This document shows, in pieces, positions 1-5,095 of a DNA stretch of 5,095 bases (the first letter of the stretch is position 1; every line of letters starts with the position of its first letter). The notes below the pieces were generated by a model. The model made no database searches. It saw nothing but the letters and a program-made list of their open reading frames with translations, and had not been told where the DNA came from. The DNA lies in contig DKBI01000020.1 of assembly GCA_002451175.1 (NCBI GenBank), forward strand, positions 4,423 through 9,517. The letters are read 5' to 3'. A program made the translations under genes and the position numbers. Source of the stretch: Betaproteobacteria bacterium UBA6904. Lineage in GTDB: Bacteria > Pseudomonadota > Gammaproteobacteria > Burkholderiales > SG8-39.

Positions 1-76
<76 letters not shown>

Positions 77-125
77 TCAGATCGTTTCCAGCGTCGGGAG
101 AACCGGTTCGCGCCCCATCGGGCAG

Positions 126-140
126 GCCGCGGGATGCGGC
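126..140 (+). other. Small hairpin in leader of the exported-protein gene
   Basis: GCCGC (126-130), loop GGGAT, GCGGC (136-140) form a 5-bp GC stem just upstream of the candidate starts at 142, 145 and 163. A GGGA that could serve as a ribosome site for the 145 start lies in the loop. No T-run follows, so it is not a normal intrinsic terminator. In DNA this rich in GC such a hairpin may be chance. The remaining bases between the tRNA and the gene (77-162) show no clear promoter. Confidence 0.2.
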
Positions 141-162
141 TGTGATGCCGCGGAATGCATCC

Positions 163-861
163 ATGACTCTTTGCCCGCTGCGCCCGCTTTTCGCTGCGCT
201 TCTCCTTGCGATGGCATTGCCGGCCGCGGCAGGCCGCCCGCTCCTGACCGAGGACGCCGGCGTGCTCGCGCGCGGCAATTGCGAAGTCGAGAGTCTTGCC
301 GGCCAGGCGACGGAGCGCGGCCAGCCGAGCACGAGCACGGTGTGGGCGCAGCTGGGCTGCGGCATCGGGCTGCGCACGCAACTGGCAGCGGGCGGCGGAC
401 ACGTCCGATCGGCCGGCCGCAGCACCTACATCGACGGAATCGCGGGCAAGACCTTTCTGCGCGAGCTGACCGAAACCGCGGCCGGATTCGCGATCGCGTA
501 CGGCGTGTTCGGCGCGCGCGAACCCGACGACCACTTCCGGCGCGACGCATCCGAACTGAAGGCCGTGCTCACCGTCCCCTTGGAGCGCTGGCTGATCCAC
601 GCCAACCTGGGGCTCCTCGATGCGCACCGCGCGGCGACCGACCGCACGACGTGGGCCTTGGCCGGGGAGCGAGCGGGAGCCCTGGGGCCGGTGGATCTGA
701 TGGCCGAGATCGTGGGCAACAACCGCGAGCCGGCGCTGGTGCAGCTCGCGGCCCGCTGGGTCGTTCTGCCCGGCCGATTCTCCGTCGATGCCTCGTGGGG
801 CCGGCGGGGCGGCGACACGCGGCCCACGCTCGTCACGATCGGACTGAAGCTCGGCTTCTAG
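163..861 (+). CDS. Exported protein, probable outer-membrane beta-barrel, function unknown
   Basis: A 232-residue protein from the ATG at 163. Residues 1-23 form a clear Sec signal peptide: an Arg at 7, a hydrophobic core of Ala/Leu, and ALPAAA before a likely cleavage near residue 23. The mature start RPLLTEDAGV followed by a Gly/Cys/Glu stretch resembles proteobacterial porin-like proteins of the phenol MetA/transporter type, recalled by pattern only. The rest alternates polar and hydrophobic residues, is Gly-rich, and ends in VTIGLKLGF; a terminal Phe is typical of barrels recognised by the BAM complex. Cys40 and Cys66 could form a disulfide. In-frame starts GTG 142 and ATG 145 would add six or seven residues. 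I prefer 163 because GGAA lies 7 bases upstream and the signal peptide is then compact. The 3' end overlaps the convergent DUF2237 gene. No substrate can be assigned, and a periplasmic beta-rich protein is the alternative. Confidence 0.75.
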   Translation: MTLCPLRPLFAALLLAMALPAAAGRPLLTEDAGVLARGNCEVESLAGQATERGQPSTSTVWAQLGCGIGLRTQLAAGGGHVRSAGRSTYIDGIAGKTFLRELTETAAGFAIAYGVFGAREPDDHFRRDASELKAVLTVPLERWLIHANLGLLDAHRAATDRTTWALAGERAGALGPVDLMAEIVGNNREPALVQLAARWVVLPGRFSVDASWGRRGGDTRPTLVTIGLKLGF

Positions 862-1253
862 GATCCGGGCAGGTCGATGGCGTGCCGCTTGAGGTCGGCG
901 AGCGAGACGATCGCGAGCGTCTCCTCGTGCGTCGCGGCGAGCACCACCGGGGGCGCCACGCCGGCGTCGAGCGCTTCCTTCCAGCGCCCCGCGCACAGGC
1001 ACCAGCGGTCGCCCGGCTTCAGCCCGGGGAACCCGGCCTCGGGCACCGGCGTGCTGAGGTCGTTGCCGCGGCGCCTCGAGAACTCGAGAAACTCCCGCGT
1101 CACCTTGGCGCACACGACGTGGATGCCGACGTCGTCGTAGCCCGTGTTGCAGCAGCCGTCGCGATAGAACCCGGTCATGGGGTCGAGCCCGCACGGCGCG
1201 AGCGGCCGGCCGAGCACGTTGAGCGCCTGCGCGCTCTCGCGCCGTTCCTTCAT
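858..1253 (-). CDS. DUF2237 family protein (COG3651-like)
   Basis: A 131-residue cytoplasmic protein, close to the usual family length. It is recognised by the family's hallmark strings: NVLGRPLAPC at 12-21, MTGFYRDGCCNTG at 26-38, FLEFSRRRGNDLSTP at 55-69, GFPGLKPGDRWCLCAGRW at 74-91 and APPVVLAATHE at 100-110. Six cysteines are present (21, 34, 35, 48, 85, 87), and the CC and CxC pairs fall inside conserved blocks. That suggests metal binding or redox chemistry, but this is inference, because to my knowledge the family has no established biochemical role. The ATG at 1253 is preceded by GGAG nine bases upstream. It lies 54 bases downstream of the permease stop on the same strand, so it may be the last gene of a TPR-permease-DUF2237 transcript or have its own weak promoter. 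Its TAG stop is shared, through CTAG, with the opposing gene. Confidence 0.92.
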   Translation of the reverse strand: MKERRESAQALNVLGRPLAPCGLDPMTGFYRDGCCNTGYDDVGIHVVCAKVTREFLEFSRRRGNDLSTPVPEAGFPGLKPGDRWCLCAGRWKEALDAGVAPPVVLAATHEETLAIVSLADLKRHAIDLPGS

Positions 1254-1280
1254 GGGGGAAGTCTCCGCATTTGAGTGGGC

Positions 1281-1292
1281 TCCGGATCCGGA
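1281..1292. repeat. Perfect 12-bp palindrome between permease and DUF2237 genes
   Basis: TCCGGATCCGGA reads the same on both strands and is also a tandem of TCCGGA. It lies in the 54-base gap (1254-1307) between the permease stop and the DUF2237 start. It has no T-run and would form only a tight 4-bp stem with a 4-base loop, so it is not a convincing terminator. It could be an operator half-site pair or chance in GC-rich DNA. I see no good -35/-10 pair around it on the minus strand. Confidence 0.3.
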
Positions 1293-1307
1293 CGGCGATG
1301 GTTGCCG

Positions 1308-3275
1308 CTAGGTCTCGACCTTCATGGGCAGGATCACCAGCTGCATGCCCGCCATGTGCAGGCGCTGCTGCAGCACCAGCGCCGCCTGGTTGTGCAGCAG
1401 GCGCACCAGGAAGTTGTCGTGCTCGAAGACCAGCTTCGAGGTGAAGAAGATCGAGTTCGGGAAGTCTTCGCGCACGCGCTCGCACAGGTCGACGAAGCCG
1501 TCGATCGGATCGGTGCCGAACGAGAGATAGCTCTTCGAGGCGAGGCCGTTGGAGTGGCAGAAGTTCTCGAAGTACTTGAGCGACACGTTGGCCTCGACCT
1601 TGACCGCCTCCATGTCCTGCGCGCCGCCGTAGCTGTGGGCGTCCACGGCGCGCGAATTGATGAACACGAAGTTGCGGAAGTGGCCGGGGAACATGCGCTG
1701 CACCCAGAGCAGGGCGTGCAGGCCGCCGCCGCGCGAGGAGCCGACCATGAAGACCGCGGTGGAGGCCTCGTAGTCGAGCTTCGGCGGCTCGCTCACCGAG
1801 CCGAAGGGGACGTTCTCGAATTGCGCGTCGATCTGCCCGAGCTGCCGCTTCGTGAAGTCGTAGTGGTGGCGCACGGCGACGCACACGCCGACCAGCGCGC
1901 CGATGATCGCCAGCGCCGCCCAGCCGCCCTCGGCGAAGCGCTCGTACAGCAGCAGCGCGAGGATCCCCGCGCAGACGCTGAATCCCAGGCTCGACAGCCC
2001 GAGCCGGCCGAGCCAGCGCGACTCGCCGCGATGGCGCGTCCAGTACACGCACAGGCCGAACAGCGAGATCGCGAACGTGAGGAACACGCTGATCGAGTAC
2101 AGCACCACCAGCAGCGTCACGCTGCCGCCCGACCAGACGAGGATCGCGAGCGCCGCGAGCCCCATGACGACGATGCCGTTCTCCGTGACGAGCCGCGTGG
2201 AGAGATAGCGGAACTTGTGCGGCACCCACGAGTCGGCCGCCATGTTCGACAGCACCGCCGGGCCGCCGAGGAAGCCGGTGTTGGCGGCGACGAACAGCAA
2301 CCCGGCCTCGAGGGCGAGAACGACGAGGAGCGCCGACTGGTTCGCGAGCGGCGTGTCGAAGCCCATGTCCTTGAGGACGGCGCCGAAGGCGACCGCGTTG
2401 AGCGTCTGGCCTTCGACGGGCCGCGCATCCCAGAGCAGGTAGACGAGGATGATGCCGCCCGCGGTGAAGGCGAGCGAGACGGCCATGTAGAGCATGGTGA
2501 GACGGCCGGTGTGCACGCGGGGCTCGGAGAGCACGTTGACGTTGTTCGAGACCGCCTCGAGGCCCGTGTAGGTGCCGCCGCCCTGCGCGTAGGCGAGCAG
2601 CAGCAGCGCGGCCATCGGCGCAAAGCCCATGGCGCTGATCGCGCTGCGCGTCTCCTCGAAGGTCTCGGGCACGATGCGCGCGAATTCCCCGGCGTGCTCG
2701 AGCACGCCGTAGACGATGAGCACGACGTGCGTGACGACGAAGCCGAGAAACACCGGCAGCAGCACCTTGATCGCCTCCTTCATGCCGCGCAGGTTGAGCA
2801 CCAGCAGGACGACCACCAGCACGAGCGCGCTCGCCAGCTTCCACTTCTGCAGGGCGACCGGCAGCAGGGAGAACAGCGCGTCCATGCCGGCGGCGACGGA
2901 AATCGCGATGGTGAGCACGTAGTCCACGAGCAGCGCGGCGCCCGAGACGAGGCCCGCGTGCGCCCCCAGCAGGCGCGAGGCGACGCGGTAGCCGCCGCCG
3001 CCGGTCGGGAAGAGCTCGATCACCTGGTTGTAGGCGAGCGCGATGATGAACACGGTGACCACCGTGGCGAGCGCGAGATAGAGCCCGAGGTGGGTGTGCG
3101 CGCCGAGCGCCTTGAAGGACTCCTCGGGCCCGTAGCAGGACGAGGAGATGCCGTCGGCGCCGAGGCCCACCCAGGCGAAGAACGCGACGAGCACCAGGTT
3201 GTGGCGCGTGCGCTGCGACAGTGGATCGAGCGGTGCGCCGACGACGAACTGGCGCAGGCTCTGGTAGAGGTTCAC
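1308..3275 (-). CDS. APC-superfamily permease, KimA-like probable K+/H+ symporter
   Basis: A 655-residue inner-membrane protein. About twelve hydrophobic helices lie between residues 26 and 470 (roughly 26-41, 63-82, 109-131, 149-163, 172-192, 214-233, 261-281, 313-335, 367-382, 385-411, 427-444, 452-470). A soluble C-terminal domain of about 185 residues follows. APC hallmarks are GADGISSSCYGPEE at 39-52, FPTGGGGYRVAS at 89-100, DYVLTIAIS at 118-126 and GGGTYTGLEAVSNN at 232-245. The spacings D41...Y48, D118/Y119/T122/S126 and T237...E240 match the potassium-site residues I recall for Bacillus KimA (D36/Y43, D117/Y118/T121/S125, T230/E233). This favours potassium over amino-acid uptake but needs an alignment. 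The start is GTG 3275, giving a 4-base GTGA overlap with the upstream TPR gene and thus likely translational coupling. A longer reading from ATG 3386 would overlap the TPR gene by over 100 bases and add a basic, low-complexity leader, so I reject it. An amino-acid permease is the main alternative. Confidence 0.88.
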   Translation of the reverse strand: MNLYQSLRQFVVGAPLDPLSQRTRHNLVLVAFFAWVGLGADGISSSCYGPEESFKALGAHTHLGLYLALATVVTVFIIALAYNQVIELFPTGGGGYRVASRLLGAHAGLVSGAALLVDYVLTIAISVAAGMDALFSLLPVALQKWKLASALVLVVVLLVLNLRGMKEAIKVLLPVFLGFVVTHVVLIVYGVLEHAGEFARIVPETFEETRSAISAMGFAPMAALLLLAYAQGGGTYTGLEAVSNNVNVLSEPRVHTGRLTMLYMAVSLAFTAGGIILVYLLWDARPVEGQTLNAVAFGAVLKDMGFDTPLANQSALLVVLALEAGLLFVAANTGFLGGPAVLSNMAADSWVPHKFRYLSTRLVTENGIVVMGLAALAILVWSGGSVTLLVVLYSISVFLTFAISLFGLCVYWTRHRGESRWLGRLGLSSLGFSVCAGILALLLYERFAEGGWAALAIIGALVGVCVAVRHHYDFTKRQLGQIDAQFENVPFGSVSEPPKLDYEASTAVFMVGSSRGGGLHALLWVQRMFPGHFRNFVFINSRAVDAHSYGGAQDMEAVKVEANVSLKYFENFCHSNGLASKSYLSFGTDPIDGFVDLCERVREDFPNSIFFTSKLVFEHDNFLVRLLHNQAALVLQQRLHMAGMQLVILPMKVET

Positions 3276-3613
3276 GTCGCCGGGGTTCCCGGCCGCCCGG
3301 CGGACAGCCGGCGCGCGAAGACGGTCATTTCCTTTTCCGCCTGGCGGTCGCCCTTGCGGCGCGCCGCGTCCAGCCCGCGGTGCCACGCCTCGAGCGCCTC
3401 CGCCTCTCGGCCTGCCGCGACGAGCGCATGGCCGAGCGCCTTCCAGGCCGCGGAATAATCTGCGTCGCGGGCGACGGCCTCCTGCAGCGCGGCGACGGCA
3501 CGCGGCGCATCGCCGGCCTTGAGGTACTCGTTGCCGAGAGAGAAACGCAGCAGCGCGCCGTCACGCGGCGTGCCAATCAGCTTCTCGAGGGAGGAAATCA
3601 GCGCGCTCGCCAT
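3272..3613 (-). CDS. Small tetratricopeptide-repeat protein
   Basis: A 113-residue soluble protein with no signal peptide or membrane segment. Two TPR units are visible: residues about 20-53 (LLRFSLGNEYLKAGDAPRAV and on, ending DADY) and 54-87 (SAAWKALGHALVAAGREAEA and on). Both carry the usual G/A-x-x-x-x pattern and an Ala-rich second helix. A basic, charged helix (about 84-103) and a short disordered tail follow. TPRs bind peptides or protein partners, and the partner here cannot be read from sequence. The stop TGA overlaps the GTG of the permease gene, so the two are probably translated together, suggesting a role in assembling or regulating that transporter. This link is inference from position. 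The start is ATG 3613, immediately next to the divergent gap before ridA; a GCGGAA stretch sits too close to the ATG to be a good ribosome site. Confidence 0.85.
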   Translation of the reverse strand: MASALISSLEKLIGTPRDGALLRFSLGNEYLKAGDAPRAVAALQEAVARDADYSAAWKALGHALVAAGREAEALEAWHRGLDAARRKGDRQAEKEMTVFARRLSAGRPGTPAT

Positions 3614-3657
3614 TTCCGCTAAGATAGGGCTGCGGCAATTCTACTCCCGGGGCCCGC
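3614..3657. promoter_or_regulatory. Divergent promoter gap between TPR gene and ridA
   Basis: The 44 bases must carry, or lie within, the start signals for both directions. On the plus strand TAAGAT at 3620-3625 is a 4/6 match to the sigma-70 -10 box and would start transcription about 25 bases before ridA. On the minus strand TAGAAT (3643-3638) is a 5/6 match and would give a leader of about 17 bases for the TPR gene. Neither has a good -35 at 16-18 bases, and the minus-strand -35 would fall inside the ridA coding region. The two candidate promoters overlap, so they could interfere with each other. Confidence 0.4.
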
Positions 3658-4035
3658 ATGAAAACGGTGATTCAGAGCCAGGACGCGCCGGCGGCGATCG
3701 GCACGTATTCGCAGGCCGTGCGCGCTGGCGACACGGTGTACGTATCCGGACAGATCGGCCTCGATCCGGCGACCGCGCAGATGGCCGACGGCGTCGAAGC
3801 GCAGATCCACCGCGTGTTTCGCAACCTCGCGGCGGTCGCGCAGGCCGCGGGCCTCGGCCTGCAGCACGCCGTGCGCATGACGGTGTATCTCACCGATCTC
3901 GCGCACTTCGCGAAGGTGAACGAGATCATGGCGCAGTACGTCCCGCAGCCGTATCCGTCGCGCGCGGCGGTCGGCGTGGCGAGCCTGCCGCGCGGCGCGC
4001 TCGTCGAGATCGACGCGATCCTGCACGCCGGTTGA
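3658..4035 (+). CDS. ridA: RidA family 2-iminobutanoate/2-iminopropanoate deaminase
   Basis: A 125-residue protein of the RidA/YjgF/YER057c/UK114 family, almost the same length as E. coli RidA (128). The family acts as a cytoplasmic homotrimer with active sites between subunits. It hydrolyses reactive enamine/imine intermediates released by PLP enzymes such as threonine dehydratase, giving 2-oxoacids and ammonia and so protecting PLP enzymes. Key parts are present: [12 protein letters not shown] at 10-21 with Tyr17, [10 protein letters not shown] at 28-37 with Gly31, the substrate-carboxylate arginine Arg102 in [10 protein letters not shown] (E. coli Arg105), and Glu117 in LVEIDAIL (E. coli Glu120). 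These support true imine deaminase activity rather than a divergent Rid subfamily. The start is ATG 3658, and the ribosome site is weak (GGGG before CCCGC). The TGA stop overlaps the TTG of recG, so the pair is probably one transcript. Confidence 0.95.
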   Translation: MKTVIQSQDAPAAIGTYSQAVRAGDTVYVSGQIGLDPATAQMADGVEAQIHRVFRNLAAVAQAAGLGLQHAVRMTVYLTDLAHFAKVNEIMAQYVPQPYPSRAAVGVASLPRGALVEIDAILHAG

Positions 4036-5095
4036 AAGGCGCGATTCCTCCCGCGGCGGCGGCGAGACTGGCGAAGCTGGGGGTCCGCTCGCTCGCGGAC
4101 CTGGCGCTGCATCTGCCGGTCCGCTACGAGGACGAGACGCGGCTGACGCCCGTCGCCGAGGCCGGCGCGGGGCGCCCGGTGCTCGTCGAGGCGCGGGTGC
4201 GCCGCGCGGAGATCGCCTACCGCCCGCGGCGGCAGCTCGTCGTGCACGCGGAGGCGGCGGACGGCTCCGGCGCTGCGCTCGTGCTGCGCTTCTTCAATTT
4301 CTACGCCAGCCAGCAAAAGGCGTTCGAGCGCGCGGCCGAGGAAGGCCTGCCGGTGCGCGCCTTCGGTCTCGTGCGTCCCGGCTGGTTCGGCGCGGAGATG
4401 GTGCATCCGCGCTGTCAGATCGCGTCCGACGCGCAGCCGCTCGCGGCGGCGCTCACGCCCGTGTATCCGACGACGGCGGGCATCGGCCAGGCGACGCTGC
4501 GGCGCCTGACCCAGCAGGCGCTGGCGGAAGCGCCGCTCGGCGACACGGTCGACGCGATCCTGCGCAAGCGCTACGCGCTCGAGGATTTCGCGCCGAGCGT
4601 GCACCTGCTGCATCGCCCGCCGCCGCAAGCCGACGTCGAGGCGCTCGTCGCGCGAACGCATCCCGCTTGGCGGCGCATGAAGTTCGACGAGCTGCTCGCG
4701 CAGCAACTCTCGATGCGCCTCGCCTACCGGGCGCGAAGGGGGCGGCGCGCGCCCAGGCTCCCGGCGAACGGCGCGCTGCTGCGGCGCTTTCTCGGGCAGC
4801 TGCCGTTCGCGATGACGCGCGCCCAGTCGCGCGTGACGGGCGAGATCCTGCACGATCTTGCGCAGCCGCACCCCATGCAGCGGCTGCTGCAGGGCGACGT
4901 CGGCTGCGGCAAGACGATCGTCGCTGCCATCGCCTGTCTCGCCGCCGCGGACGCCGGCTGCCAGTCGGCGGTGATGGCGCCGACGGAAATTCTCGCCGAG
5001 CAGCACCAGCGCAAGTTCGCCGACTGGCTGTCGCCGCTCGGCGTGCGGATCGTCTGGCTGCACGGCGATCTGACGCGCGCGGCGAAGCGGACGGC
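4032..5095 (+). CDS. recG: ATP-dependent DNA helicase RecG (N-terminal part, cut by window edge)
   Basis: The first 354 codons of an open frame that runs off the window; full RecG is about 690 residues. RecG remodels stalled replication forks and branch-migrates Holliday junctions. The N-terminal wedge is recognisable: [18 protein letters not shown] (residues about 21-38) and an OB-like region with [20 protein letters not shown] and GAEMVHP, then [19 protein letters not shown] and LLHRPPP. Helicase domain 1 follows: a Q-like [10 protein letters not shown], Walker A GDVGCGKT at 288-295 with Lys294, and motif Ia [10 protein letters not shown] at 316-325. The Walker A has Cys where Ser or Ala is commoner, which should still bind ATP. 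The start is inferred as TTG 4032: it makes a 4-base TTGA overlap with the ridA stop, and the frame begins with KGAIPP just before conserved sequence. The next in-frame alternative starts would delete the conserved LPVRYEDET block. The rest (motifs II-VI, C-terminal TRG domain) lies outside. Confidence 0.95.
   Translation, partial: MKGAIPPAAAARLAKLGVRSLADLALHLPVRYEDETRLTPVAEAGAGRPVLVEARVRRAEIAYRPRRQLVVHAEAADGSGAALVLRFFNFYASQQKAFERAAEEGLPVRAFGLVRPGWFGAEMVHPRCQIASDAQPLAAALTPVYPTTAGIGQATLRRLTQQALAEAPLGDTVDAILRKRYALEDFAPSVHLLHRPPPQADVEALVARTHPAWRRMKFDELLAQQLSMRLAYRARRGRRAPRLPANGALLRRFLGQLPFAMTRAQSRVTGEILHDLAQPHPMQRLLQGDVGCGKTIVAAIACLAAADAGCQSAVMAPTEILAEQHQRKFADWLSPLGVRIVWLHGDLTRAAKRT

Noticed and set aside
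100..109. GAACCGGTTC palindrome after the tRNA as a terminator
   Set aside because: It would give only a 3-bp stem with a 4-base loop and has no following T-run.
1076..1091. CTCGAGAA tandem repeat
   Set aside because: It lies inside the DUF2237 coding region and encodes part of the conserved EFLEFSRR stretch, so it is explained by coding.
1275..3458. A 727-codon open frame on the plus strand, longer than the permease gene opposite it
   Set aside because: Its translation is a run of Arg, His, Asp, Glu, Gln and Ala with no domain pattern, as expected opposite GC-rich codons. The minus strand gives a clear 12-helix APC permease.
3672..5063. A 463-codon minus-strand open frame opposite ridA and recG
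   Set aside because: It is Arg-rich and low in complexity, with no recognisable domain. The plus strand encodes clear RidA and RecG motifs across the same bases.

Overview
The window is GC-rich proteobacterial chromosome, most likely from a betaproteobacterium or a close relative. The signs are strong G/C preference at third codon positions, a tRNA gene with an encoded CCA end, a ridA-recG pair like those near spoT in many Beta- and Gammaproteobacteria, and a DUF2237 protein. The taxonomic call is inference from gene content and codon use. No phage, transposon, CRISPR, toxin or defence gene is visible, and the content looks like ordinary core and housekeeping DNA.

Layout from left to right: a tRNA-Ala(CGC) gene at bases 1-76. 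Then a plus-strand gene for a small exported protein, probably an outer-membrane beta-barrel (163-861). It runs head-on into a minus-strand DUF2237 gene (858-1253), and the two genes share the four bases CTAG as their two stop codons. Next on the minus strand is a long APC-superfamily permease with 12 predicted membrane helices and a soluble C-terminal domain (1308-3275), which resembles the KimA potassium/proton symporter. Its GTG start overlaps the stop of a small TPR protein gene (3272-3613). Transcription on the minus strand would run TPR protein, permease, DUF2237. A 44-base divergent gap separates this group from plus-strand ridA (3658-4035). ridA overlaps by four bases a TTG-started recG (from 4032), which is cut by the right edge of the window after about half of the protein.

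Functionally the ridA-recG pair couples a reactive enamine/imine deaminase with the replication-fork-remodelling helicase. The shared transcript is probably historical rather than a common pathway. The TPR-permease pair looks translationally coupled, so the TPR protein may act with or on the transporter. The exported protein and the DUF2237 protein have no assigned function. Packing is very tight: three of the gene junctions are 4-base overlaps and two genes use non-ATG starts. No stretch longer than about 90 bases lacks a gene. The points most worth a second look are the poorly paired acceptor stem of the tRNA, the KimA-like potassium-site motifs in the permease, and its coupling to a TPR protein. 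I see no convincing undescribed multi-gene system.
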